This document shows, piece by piece, positions 24,751-37,000 of a stretch of DNA of 64,000 nt (the stretch's first letter is position 1; the number at the start of each line of letters is the position of its first letter). The notes below the pieces were generated by a model. That model was given only the letters and a program-made list of their open reading frames with translations, searched no databases and was not told the DNA's origin. The stretch covers positions 138,094,428 through 138,158,427 of the forward strand of contig CM076846.1 in assembly GCA_039519185.1 (NCBI GenBank), given 5' to 3'. A program made the translations under genes and the position numbers. This DNA comes from Astragalus membranaceus. Its lineage: Eukaryota; Streptophyta; Magnoliopsida; Fabales; Fabaceae.

Positions 24751-25797
24751 TCTTTGTTTACTTTGTTTCTTTCTTTCTCGGTTATACCATACAATCCGTG
24801 CGATTCAAGGGGAGTGCCAGTATTAACGAATGTAAAAACACTAAACTGATATTTGTTAGTATTAAATTTACTCCGTATGCGGTGGTTGACAACTTTAGGT
24901 CTCCCCGCCGGAGACCCCTATTACACACCTGAATGATAAAGACACTCTTAAAATGTTAGATATAATATTTGCTTACTTTGTTTCTTTCTCGGTTATACCA
25001 TACAACTTGTGCGACTCATGGGGAGCGCCAGTATTAACGAATGAAGAAACACTAAACTGATAATTCATAGTATTAAATCTACTATGTATGCGGTGGTTGA
25101 CAACGTCAAGTCTCCACGCTGGAGACCCCAGTTTATAAGAGTGTCAATGACACTGTGTCATTCAACAAACCCTAAGTGTAGTAATGCAAACTCTAACTCT
25201 GGTGGTCTCCGCTAATTTAGGCGTAATTACCTGGTCTCGCATTAAATGTGATCGTGGAGAGATATTTGTTACTAATGATGCCATTGCGTTTCAGACACGT
25301 TATGAAATAGAGGTCCAAAAAAAAAATAATATGCACCTGAATGCTGAAGACACTCTTAAAATGTTAGATATATCTTTTGCTTACTTTGTTTCTTTCTCGG
25401 TTATACCATACAACCCGTGCGATGCAAGCGGAGCCCCATTATTAATGAATGTAAAAACACTAAACCGATATTTGTTAGTATGAAATCTACTCCGTATGCG
25501 GTTGTTGACAACTTCAAGTTTCCGCGCCGGAGACCCCTATTATACACCTGAATGCTGAAGACACACTTATAATGTTATATATAGTATTTGCTTACTTTCT
25601 TTCTTTCTCGGTTATACCATACAACCCATGTGATGCAAGGGAAGTGCCAGTATTAACGAATGTAAAAACACTAAACTGATATTTGTTAGTATTAAATCTA
25701 CTCTGTATGCGGTGGTTGATAACTTCAAGTCTCCGCGCCGGAGACCCCTACTATACACCTGAATGGTGAAGACGCTCTTAAAATGTTAGATATAGTG
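24751..25797 (+). repeat. Four-copy repeat, unit about 200 bp
   Basis: Copies begin near 24751, 24967, 25375 and 25586. Each has TTTCTTTCTCGGTTATACC, CCAGTATTAACGAATG, a TACTCCGTATGCGGTGG-type block and a hairpin-like GTCTCCGCGCCGGAGAC motif. Each ends in CACTCTTAAAATGTTAGATAT. Copies 2 and 3 are separated by about 200 bp of different sequence (25125-25345). No coding function is seen. Confidence 0.85.
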
Positions 25798-26822
25798 GGC
25801 CAATGAAAGTTTTGATTCAGATTTAGGATATTTGAGTAACATAGGAACATAACCCACGTGAAATAGAAAATTGCAAAAATGAGAAATACCGCGCAAAACC
25901 GGCTGCAGCTCAACTGCAGGACGGTATTCGTAGTAGATATGAGATTTCAGATTCAAATTAGGCAGAGTCGAATTCAGAATCAGATTGGGGGAAATAAAGA
26001 TTTGTACCAGTCCTCTGTTACCACTGTCGGTGGCCGCTGTTGTTTGTAGGGTTGCTGGAGGAGAGGGCGTCGCAGTCGCAGTCGCTGTTGGGTGGAGGAG
26101 AAGGAGAAATGCGATGCGATCAAAGACATTGGGTGGGTGGTGGTTAGGCGAACCAGATCTGGGTTTGGGAGGTGGTGGTGGTGGGTGGTGGTGGGTGGTG
26201 GTTGTTGGTGGCTGACGGTGGTTCACGGTGGGGGGAGTAATTTCTCTAATTTTTTTAATTGTTTTAATTGAATTAATTGTTTTAATTGTTTTAATGTTTT
26301 AATTGAATTAAATAATAACGTGAGGGACCAAAATGAAACGAAATGAAAGATAAATGACCAAAACGGACCAAAAAAAAGATAAAGAACCAAAGTGAAACGA
26401 AAATGAAAGATAAAGGACCAAAGCGGACCAAAAAAAAATAAAAGATCAAAGTGAAATCTGGAGCAAAGATAAAGGAACAAAAGTGCTATTTAGCCTTTAT
26501 TTACTTGAAACATGTGAAAGCCTTTTTTTTGTCGTGAAACATGTGAAAGCTTAAAAGGTGAAGTCTTGAGAATATAATAATGAATTGAATGATTTGTTTT
26601 TGAAACAACAATCACCGATTCTCTATCATATTTTATTCTCTTTTTCTGTGAGTCACTAATTCCTTATCAAGAGCAATCCCATTGTTTCCACTTCTATCTC
26701 TCTCCACTCAATCTTTTTCAACAACTCGTGTTGCTTCCTGTCCATAGTCATTGATTCTTTATTGCCTTCCTCTTCTATCTTTCTCTCAGTCAATCCTCTA
26801 CAACAATCATCTTGTTTCCTCT

Positions 26823-26857
<35 letters not shown>

Positions 26858-27788
26858 AACTCAAACCCTCGGTATATCACCTCCTCAAACCGCCATTGTT
26901 GTCAAGCCCCCACAAACACCACACCTCTGTCAAGCCCCCTCTTACCCTTCATCTTCTTAATTTCTTACCCGCGCAAGGTGCAGATGCACACACATTATGC
27001 ACCTAATAAAATTTGTGTTCTCCACTCCTCCACATTATCCAACGGAGGACAAGCGGCAGCTCGACCCCAATGGTCTTTGATGATATGTCAGATCTGGACC
27101 GGTGGAGATAATGAAGGGATCTAAATTTATCTTTGTATTCTTATTAATTTTTTTATTCTGTAAAATATATGTAAATTGTTTTTCTTGATTAGTTGATTTG
27201 ATCATGTTCTGGGTTTTGGATTTGATTTTGTTTTTTTACTCTCAAACACATTTATATTTTTATCCGTTTATTTGGTTATTCTTCTTCATGTTGGTTGTGA
27301 TAATCTTGTCCCATTCATTTTTCCTTTTCAGTTTTTTGAATAATTTTTAGTTTAATATATTTTGCGCACCTGAAGCAATAGCCGCACTTTATGGAAGATT
27401 ATAGGATACAAGTAGCTGAATTTCCACATGAAGTGGATAGTAAAGTAAGAAAGGAAGGTTTCTGGAAAGAGAAAATGAAAGAAAGAGATTGAATGAATTG
27501 GTGGAGTGGGGTCAATCACGTGAAGGTGAGAGAATATAAAATAATGGTTTGCAAGATTAAGAAGGGCCCTACCACACGAACGGGCAGAAGCAGGAATCCA
27601 GTACGGGACGCATATTTAGCTGATATTCCAACTGCAGGACCATACAGGAATTTGATATAAGATAATGTATATAGATGTATCTAGTTATACCAAATGCATG
27701 CAATTGGTAAGGTTGGCTTTCAATTTAGGGAACCCAATAACTAAACAAGTTTCTAGGTGTGAATATGTAAAATAATGTATAACGAAGT
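25798..27788. other. Unassigned region with low-complexity tracts
   Basis: GGTGGT-rich tract at 26160-26235, TTTTAATTG repeats at 26250-26310, and four short direct repeats around GATAAAGGACCAAAG (26330-26470). A CT microsatellite lies at 26826-26858. The His/Pro-rich minus-strand frame (25786-26226) and the plus-strand frames at 26751-27124 look like products of base composition. Confidence 0.4.
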
Positions 27789-28050
27789 CACTAGTGCAAA
27801 AAATGACAATAAAAAACACCATTTAGCATCGGTTGTTTGGATACCTGATGTTAAGTATAGGTGCAGTGGCAATTTTGCAATTAAATGGAAATTTTGAGTT
27901 TTCGCGCCTACATTTAACATCGGTTGTTTAAACAACCGATGTTAAAAGTGTTTGCGTCAGACTTTTAGCATCGTAACAACCGATGTTAAAGGTGTTTGTT
28001 CTCTACATTTAGCATCAATTGTTTAAACAATAGATGCTAAAAGTCTATTC
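27789..28050 (+). mobile_element. CACTA (En/Spm) transposon end
   Basis: CACTAGTGCAAAAAATGAC at 27789 is a typical CACTA terminus. It is followed by repeated subterminal motifs in both orientations, ACATCGGTTGTTTAAAC and AACCGATGTTAAAAG, at about 27825, 27910, 27965 and 28005. The matching opposite end (TTTTTTGCACTAGTG) was not found in the window, so this is a truncated end or the other end has been lost. No TNP-type transposase follows. Confidence 0.75.
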
Positions 28051-28968
28051 AGTTCACAAAATTAGCACGCGAATACCAGTCCCTAGCACATCCTCTCGCG
28101 TTTTCACTCCCTTTGGCTTCTCGCGTTCACCTTCTCTCCCTCCCACTCTCACCGTCTCGCCTTTCGTCGTCTCACCTCCAACCGTAACGTTGTCTCGCTT
28201 CTCACCGTTACGTCGTCTTGCACCACCTTGTGATTCTCCTTGGCTCTACACTCAGGTACATATATATCTCCTTTCATTTCTGCAAGCTATTTCTGTTTTT
28301 CCTCATCGATTCTGTAACCACTACAACAATATGCTAACCCTCTTCCTCTTCTGTGTGTGAATCTCACACACTCTCTTCTTCTCCGAGTTCTCAATACGCC
28401 AACCTTCCTAAATTGCACCAACCCTCCTGAGTTGCGCTAACCCTTTTTCACTGCTAGCTCTAAATTAACGACTCATATAACCTCACCTCTGAAACCCTTA
28501 GTCAAGGCTCACCGGCGTGTAAACTCACCCCACCCCTTGTTGCCGTAGCAAGAGCTCATCCCTCATTATCATTGAAGCTATTTGGTGTTGATAACAGGTT
28601 CAGTTGTAATCCCCTTTCTTTTTTAGGGTTTTTAGTTTTTAGAGATTATGGGTTTAGATAATTTACATTCATGAATTGATGATGTGTATTCTGGTAAATT
28701 CTGTTCATTGAAGCTGATTTTTGTTGAAAACCTTCACAGGTTTGGTTCTTACCCTTTTCTATTTTAGGGATTTTGGTTTCAAATGGAGCAAAAAGGAAGA
28801 CTATTACAATATTTTTAGATTCTGTTGAGGACGAATAGATGCAACGAGAAAAGAAAGAAATATAAAGTGTTAACTTTTTAGAACGAGATGCAATATTTTA
28901 GTGAAATCTCACGTGATGTTTTAAATTCTCTAATAATTTTCGTTTCTGAATACTTTAGGCCATAGGAT
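28051..28968. other. Unassigned region after CACTA end
   Basis: A CT-rich, Ser/Pro-coding stretch (28080-28260) followed by AT-rich DNA. It resembles a plant 5' leader followed by an intron, perhaps captured by the CACTA element, but no coding exon could be recognised. Confidence 0.35.
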
Positions 28969-28971
28969 TAA

Positions 28972-29385
28972 GACTCTCTTTGGTAAAAAGTAGCGGATAG
29001 CAGATAAGCTAGCGGATGAGCTAGCGAATAGCGAATAGCAGATGAGCTAGTGAATAGCGGATAAGCTAGCTGATAGCAGTTGATGTGTTTGGTAAAACTA
29101 TCAGTTGAACTAGCTGATAAATGTAAAATGACATAAAATGATATATTTATTTAATTCATGCTTACATCTATTTAATAAGGATAGAGAAGAAATTTAAGAA
29201 AAATAAAAAGGGTAAAAATGTCAAAAAAAGTGAGACGCTATCCGCTAGCGTTTGAAAAAACGCTAAACGCTACCCAAAAAACGCTAAACGCTAGTGCTTA
29301 CAAACACGTGCACTCTTCACCCGTTAGTTTCATCCGCTACTTTCATTCGCTATCCACTAGCGGATGGTAGGCGCCAAACAGAGCC
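28972..29385. mobile_element. Tourist-like MITE, third family member type
   Basis: A 414-bp element with ends GACTCTCTTTGG and CCAAACAGAGCC and TAA on both sides (28969-28971, 29386-29388). The subterminal parts are full of GCTAGCGGATAGC-type repeats in both orientations. It is a different subfamily from the copies at 22 and 23.8 kb. Confidence 0.85.
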
Positions 29386-29400
29386 TAAATGTTTTGAATC

Positions 29401-29560
29401 GAAATCAACACCGTTGGTCTAGCGACTTAATCTACCCTAAGATACAGGGGGTTGACCCGAGATTCGATTCCCGCAGGGAACAAATTCGGTGTTGGCTAGT
29501 GTGAATTTTGATCCTAAGTACCAACGGAGATTAGTCTTTCGTTGAAAGTGTTGGGACACT
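29401..29560 (+). mobile_element. tRNA-derived SINE, 5' part
   Basis: The head carries an A-box-like TGGTCTAGCGAC near 29415 and a B-box, GATTCGATTCC, near 29459. The SINE is interrupted at 29560 by the giant-LTR element and resumes at 44092, ending in a poly(A) run at 44123. The target duplication AAATGTTTTGAATC (14 bp) is present at 29387-29400 and 44124-44137. Total length without the insertion is about 192 bp. Confidence 0.88.
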
Positions 29561-32500
29561 TGTTGCGCCCGAAAAAGTCCCCGAGGGAGAACCTTCCTCG
29601 TTCACAACTTTTCCTAAGACAATGAAGCCGCCACCAATATTTATTAAGGAAAATATTAGGAAAACCTTTTTTGGAAAGCGATTGGTCTTGCGAAACTAGA
29701 GAACAGGGTTCGGGGGTCGGTTACGCGCAGGGAAGGTGTTAGCACCCCACACGTCCTCTCTACTGAGAGGGAACCTTTAATTAAATGTGTGGTTTTAGTG
29801 TGTTGACTTGAAAATGCTTAATTTTGCCTCTCTACTTCTTATTGGAAAACTCTTAATGAAAATCTTTATTTATTATGAAAAAAGGGGGAAAAACGGTTTT
29901 TTAGAAAAAAAACGCTTGACGGGACATGGCCCGCTCCTACGTATCTCCCGGTGCGATGGAGAACTCAAAGCTACGTAGTTCTTCTGTGTAGAAAATGTTT
30001 GTGTGTTTGGTGTTTTTTTAATATAGGGGTTTTAGGATTGTGTGATCTGTGTTGAAGGACCGCTGGGGGTCTGGAGTGCCGCTGAGGGCTGAAGGAGCAC
30101 TGGGGCTCTGGAGGACCACAGTTCACTTATCCAAAAACGATGACTAACCCGGCCGTACGACCGACTTAATCCCCTACTTTAAAAAAATAAGATTTTTGGT
30201 TTTTGAAATGAAAGAGATGTGTTTGTATTTTCTATTTGGGAAATTGTTTATTTTTGCGCTTGACAGGGGCGTGGCCCTGCTCCTACGTATCTCCGGGTGG
30301 AGAATCAAAGACGACGTAGTTCTAAGCCTTTGGTTTTGAAAAGGTTTTTGTTTTGTTCTTTTTGGTGAGTTTTCGCAATAGGACGAGCATTAATGAGTGA
30401 TTAAACTAACAAAGGCTATGGGTAATCACTGCTAAATACTCAAAAAGAGTTGTTACCTCTAGTCAGACGAACAAAGGCTCTGATTGACTATTAGTAACGA
30501 CTTGTTTTTATTATATTTTCGAAAAGGTTTTCGAAGTAGGACGAGCATTAGCGAATGATTAAACTAACAAAGGTTATGGGTAATCATCGCTAAGTACTCA
30601 TGTAAATTTGAAGAGCGTTCATAGAGATCAAACTAACAAAGGTTATGGGTGACCTCCACTACTTGCTTATTTTTGTTTATTGAAAATGCTTTGAAAATTA
30701 ATTGGTTTGGAAAAGAGTTTTTAGAAAATAAATAAATCATTTTCAATCGAAATCTATGTCCAAAACCAAATGCAAAATGAATGAATGAAGTTCAAATATA
30801 TTCAACTAATCAAGCAATCATGAACATGTTGATCATCAACTAAGATTAAGCATGCCAATATAATCAAGAGATTTAATTGTCAAATGTGCAAGACAAAGTT
30901 CTCAAAACAATTGTGTTTGTGTGTGAAGGAGAATTGCTACACAAGTTGGAAGCAATCTCAAGAGGGGCACATATGCCTCTATGCTACACATGTTGGTAGT
31001 CTTATAAGGGCACATGATTGTGTAAAAGGGTTTGTGCACAATTAAGTCAAGACATTCAAATGGCATCAAGAACAAAGGAATACAATTGATCATAGGCATA
31101 GAATAGTCTAAGTTAAATGGATGAGCATGTGATCATGATGTGCTAGATTAGATAAGCATGAATGCATGTAAATGCATGAACATTTGAGAATGAATGCAAG
31201 AATGAGTATATACAAAGATGTATGAGCATACAAGAATGCATGAGCATTTGATACAAGAATGCATGGACATGTGAGGATGAATGCAAGAATGAGTATATAC
31301 AAAGATGCATGAGCATACAAGAATGCATGAGCATTTGATTAATGAATGCATGGACATGTGAGGATGAATGCAAGAATGAGTATATACAAAGATGCATGAG
31401 CATACAAGAATGCATGGACATGTGAGGATGCATGGTTATTTAATTATGAATGGACATGTGAGAATGCAAGAAGTATAAACAAGTAAGGATGCATGAGGTA
31501 TTAACAAGTGAGAGTGCAAATGAATATGCAAGAGATATGAATATATGAAAAGGCATGAAGATTAAAACAAGAGAGTATGCAAGAGATACAAGCAAATGAG
31601 AATGCAAGAGAGTGAATAAGGTTTTATTTAAGTGCAAGTGTGTGAGAGTGTGTCATAAAAAGTGGTAAAAATTTAGTTACCTTATTCTTAGGAAATGGTG
31701 AAATGTTTTGGTGTTTTTAGAGTCTTAGTAAAAAGTGGTAAAAAGTATTTTTGGGTTGATTTTATAAAGTTGAAAAGTTATAAATGTAAACTAGAAAATG
31801 TTTTGGGTCTTTTTGTAATTTAAGAAAGGTAAAAAGTAAAGGTAAATTATTAATGAAATGGTAACTTATTTAAGTGAAGGTGGTGAATTATTTAAGTGAA
31901 GGTAAATGGTAAAAGTAAAAGGTAAAATGTTTTTTAGGGTTTTAAGTGAAAGGTAAAAAAGGGTAAGAAAATGTGTTTTACTATTTAGTAACACTTAAGT
32001 GAATGGTAAAAACTAAAAGGTAAAAAGTAAAAAAAAACACAATTCACAACAATTAATTTACCAAACAAGATCAAACAACAAATTTGAGTAAGTAAATTGG
32101 TCACAAAAATGGCTTTATGGCCGAAACATACATATACACAATAAGGCTCAAATTCAACAAATTTCTTGCAACCAAATCACATCATTAGACACACACACAT
32201 AAACCCTAAGATCTACACATGTATATCACACTCAAACAATCATCATTTCATCATTTATTAACATAAAAACAAGAGGGAACAAAAAGTATAAAAACCCTAA
32301 TTCTACACTATCAAACCTTAGAGTATGAAGGACTACCTTAACCAATTTTATTCCATCAAAACTCAAGAAACAAGCAAGAAAACATGTTATCCAACAAGAG
32401 AGGCCCTAGGCCGAAGCAAAAAGGTAAGGAAAAATAAATTTTTATTTGGTGAAAATCGCATGAACAAAGAGCAAATCACAAGAACAACACATAATCAACA

Positions 32501-34085
32501 CATAGTCACAAGAATAACTTATTTAGTGGGTGAGATGCCAACTCTCACCCACAACAGCCCCTAATCTACATTTAAATGATATTATGAGATGCAAATATAA
32601 GTTGAAAAAGGATTTTGATGCAAGAAAGTGGATGAAAATGCAAAGGGTTTTAGGTTATACCTTAGTTCCAAGCTAAACAAGAGTAGAAATGAAGATCAAG
32701 AGTAACCAATCACCAACAATCTTCAAAAATCACCAACAACAACCACGTGACCTTGAAGGATCAGCCCCTTTGATGATGTAAATGTGGAATCAAAGATGAA
32801 AGGAAGAGGATATATGAATATGGAGTGAGGATTTTGTGTTATCTTTAGGTTTGGGGTGCTTTTTGGTGAAGAAATGGAGGAAGGAAGTAAGAGATGGCTA
32901 TGGAGGTTGAGAGGGGCGAATGGAGACTTGGATGAGAGGGATAGATGGAGAGTATTCTGATCTAGGTTAGAAAAATGAGAGTCCCCCCTTTAGCCTCTCC
33001 AATTTTGGGCTTTTATGTGAAGGCCATTTTAAGGATATTTGTGACATTGTGCTTTTGCAAACCACTAGGATTTGAGATAGAATTTGAATGGATGGTTTGG
33101 ATTGCAATGCACAAGGATTAGGGACAAGGAGAAAACACAAATGAGTGAAGAATAGCTAGAGAGGTCGAAAATTGGGAGCTTTTTGTGGCACAAAAATTGT
33201 TAAGGGCAATTAGGACTTTGTACACAAAGTTGTAGCCTAGGATTTGATCTAGAATTTTAATCAATGGCTAGGAATACAACTCACATGGATCAAGGGCATG
33301 AAGAAGCACAAAAAAGTGGGCTGGAATTGAGGGAAAATTCGGAGCAAAAGGAAAGAGAATGAGTGGAATTGCAACTTGTACTATTGTACTACACTTGACC
33401 TTTCAAAATTCAAAGGGATATTCCTTATTCCCTTCTAGATAATTCTTCTAAATTCTTGCCATTTTGGGCTATGTCCCATGATTCAATGATTGGGCTCTGA
33501 ACTTTATGATCTCACCAATCCCAAAAATGATTTATTGACCCCACTCCAAAGGAAATGACCATTTTGCCCTTTTGTTCAAAAACCGAATTTCATGTCAAAA
33601 ATATTCCAATGATGCACAAAAAATGCACAACTCCACTCACTTGGACTCACATAAATTCCTCAAGAGATGCATAATGGTTTTTTTACTGAGAAAATATTTG
33701 TTTTAGTGAAATGACCAAAATGCCCTTTTGGTCCCAAAAACCCTGATTTTGCTCTAAACTTCATTTCCACTCTAACAATGACCCTGAGACCCTTTGGATG
33801 ACTCTAAAACTCTAGAAATGCATGCATGATGAGAAAATAAGTCTTTTTGGCGAAATTACCAAAATACCCTTTGATCTAGGAAAAACCCTAGAAACCCTAG
33901 AAATGCTCTAAAGTGCTCTAAAATGCCATGCAATGCTTTTCTAAACCTAAAATGCATTCTGAAACTTCTAAGATGCAAGCATGATGCTCTTCCTAACCTC
34001 TAGGATGAATGCTAAGACTTGGTTTATTTATTTTTGGTTGAAAATTAGGGTTTTGCCCTAAGCCGGACAAAATTGGGGTATGACA
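29561..34085 (-). repeat. 3' LTR of giant element (left)
   Basis: 4,525 bp. It differs from the right LTR at about seven positions by eye, all single-base, which implies a very recent insertion. Inside lie two copies of a TCCTACGTATCT / ACGTAGTTCT motif (29913-29982, 30257-30322) and an array of GAATGCATGAGCATAC-type repeats (31150-31435). A run of TAAGTGAAGGTAAA-type repeats is also present (31640-32030). Confidence 0.95.
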
Positions 34086-37000
34086 GCTGCCCCTCTTTAT
34101 TTGGATTTTGACAAGAAATATGAATTGCGCAGGACATATTTCGAGGCAAAATAGAAATAAAGAATTCAGAAATTATACCGATTTTGTCTGCTTAGGGAAA
34201 CCCGAATTTTCCTCTTTTCTTTTTCTATTTTTTTTGATGGGCTTGAGAACAAACAGGGAATGGTTAACACTTGGTGCATTAACCGAAAGAGAAAATGAAG
34301 GACCACTCAGGGTCTGAAGGAGCACTAAGGCTCTGAAGGACCACTCAGGGTCTGAAGGAGCACTAAGGCTCTGAAGGACCGCTCAGGGTCTGAAGGAGCA
34401 CTAAGGCTCTGAAGGACCGCTTAGGGTCTGAAGGAGCACTAAGGCTCTGAAGGACCACTCGGGGTCTGGAAGGCTGCCTAGGCCTTAATTGAAGGACCAT
34501 CGTGGTCTGAAGGAGCGCTACTAGCTATGGTACTAGCAAAACGGTCTGAGGGGGCCTTTCGAGCGGCCATAATGGGTCAAGATCAGCTCCGGAACTGATA
34601 TGTTGACCATGAAGGACGTCCGCTGTGTCTTAGGCTTGACACAACTAGTCTGAAGGACCACTTGGGGTCTGAAGGACTTACCCGCAGCTCGAATACGAGG
34701 TGAAGTCTGCTTTTGAAGGGACACTTGGGTCCTGAAGGGATTCACGAATCCTGTTGATTGATTGATTGAAATGACCAATGCTGCCGCACTGGATTGAGGT
34801 ACCTGCATACGTCAGTTGATGCAAGGAATAGTGCATGGAGTATGAGTGCATGTTATGCAAGGGCATGTTATGCATGTACATGCAATGTGAGTGCATGCGA
34901 TGTGATGATTTAGTGGAATGATGAATGCAATGGGATGCTATTCTTGATTCTTCGGTTCTTTTGTCAGCTTTTTTTTTTTGACTGTTTGTTTTTTCTTTTG
35001 CTCTTTTTGCTATGTGAGGATGCAAATGCAATACTTTGATGCATGATATGAAATAGTTGATTGGGAAACATAGGCATTTTGGATGAATGCATGAAATGCG
35101 AATGCAAATGAAATGTTTGGATGCTAACGTTATGATGCATAGTGTAATGATATGAGATGATTGATTGGGAAACACAGGCATTTTGGATGACATGCATGAA
35201 ATGCGAATGCAAATGTGAATATGATGTGAATGAAATGCTTGGATGCAAATGTTATGACATGGGATGACGTGTTTTTGCTTTTATGATGTAATGCTTTGAT
35301 GCTTGATGGAATGAGATGGAAGATTTTCGCTTTTATCCGCTGCTTCTTTTTTTTGTTGCCTTCCATAAAATGATGATGTTGGCACGATGCAAATGAGACA
35401 CTATGATGAACAAAAAGGAACGCCCAAATGCATGAGGCGAAAAATACGATATGCATGATTAAACATTTTTGAGATGATGAGACGCGAGACTTTGGATGCA
35501 AAACAAAAGTGGAGGTGAATCTGGATCATTCTTTTTGAAAAAAACTAGTTTTGCTTAAAACTCTGGTGTTCTCAAGGTGTTTATTTACAAACAAGCTCAC
35601 TTGTTTTCTCTTCCTTCCAATGACGACTGAATCTGAGATATCGCATGACTAACTTGTATTCTCTCTCTTTGAAGCATTGCCTAGTAAGCATGCATAGGAG
35701 TGCAAATGTGAATGACTGAGTCAGTTAACTTGGAATTGGTTTAGGGTATGGATATTTATGGCAAGTGAAGAAATGACAGACATGGTTATTGCCGAAGCTT
35801 ATGAGGGATCAAGAGATACAATATTGCCCCAATTCATGTCTTTGACGAATGAATAACTTGCCCCTGTCTAGTGGTGACGACAACTAGGGGTGTAGAAGAT
35901 GATGAATTGGGAATGCTTCGGCTTTTGAAATGAAAGGTGCAAAAGAGATTTTGTCTCACCCCACAAAGTTTGATGTTGCCCCAGTCATAACAAGGACAAA
36001 GCTGCCCCAGTTAGAATAACAAGGCTTTGTTTGAGAGATTGCCCCGGTGAGGTTTTTTATGGGAATGAATGAGGTGAAGGAATGGGAATGTACTTGCCCT
36101 CACTTTGGAAGTATTGACAATTGGAGTGACATGGGATGGGCATTTGAACAGACTTTCCCAAGACCAGGGTGGGTGGGTGGTGAAGAGAATGCCCCAACTT
36201 TGAATCTGAGTGACGTTCTCAGTGCAAATATTTGGTTCTCTACTGATGTCTTGACTTTTGGTGTGAAAGAAGCCTCACTTGGTGATCACTAAACCTTGTT
36301 TTAATGCAGTTTGAAGCTGTTTTGGAGTGCAGGTCCCTCTTTCATTTTGTCAGCTTTCTTTTTTCTGACTGTTTGTTTTTTCTCCCTCATTTCTTTTTCC
36401 CGAGGGTTTGTTTTTTTCTTGATCAGCTTTCTTTTTTCTGATCGTTTGTTTTTTTTTTTTTGAGCAAACACATTGTAGACAGATAAACTTAGTTGTCCTA
36501 AGATTAAAACATGAGAAAACGAAAGCAACCGGTCATTGATCGGACTGGACATTTCAGGATTGTGGTGTTTCGTGGAGGAGGGGTAATCGGGCTTAACGAA
36601 GTGTTTGAGGTTGATGGGAGGATGATTTTTATTCGGCATTGATTTGACGGTTAATGGTCTATGAGGGTTAAATGGCTTGATAGGGTGTTTGGAAATTTTA
36701 TTCCTGGCTAAGGGTTTGTGAGGGGCGGGATGTCGAGGTCAAAGGAAAGTGTTTACGGTTTATGGAAGGGGGGTGTATGGGAATGATGAAGTGTTTGAAG
36801 GTTTATTGAGACAAGGATCTCTTGTGTTTTGTGGCAACATGTACCAGCTCACCACTGATATTTCTTTTGTTTCTCTTGTTTTGGGGTTTTCATTTTTGAA
36901 TCCCTTTTTGATTTTCTCCTTTTTTCTTGGTCTCTTTTTTATTTGGCTCTTTTCATTCTTTGACTCGGGTGAGCTGGTAAAAGGTGATGCCCTGTTTTTT

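Noticed and set aside
28034..28360. 108-codon Ser/Pro-rich plus-strand frame
   Set aside because: Composition-driven; no recognisable domain or splice partner, though it may be a captured leader.
31108..31433. Met/His/Cys-rich minus-strand frames in the giant LTR (and their copies at 41109-41434)
   Set aside because: Derived from GAATGCATGAGCATAC-type tandem repeats in an LTR; two or three frames open over the same bases.
34297..34470. CRISPR-like array
   Set aside because: Repeats are directly adjacent with no unique spacers, lie in a plant retroelement, and have no cas genes.
34678..35501. His/Ser-rich frames in the internal region of the giant element as candidate gag
   Set aside because: No CCHC knuckle or gag core; sequence is repeated GATGCAAATG-like DNA.
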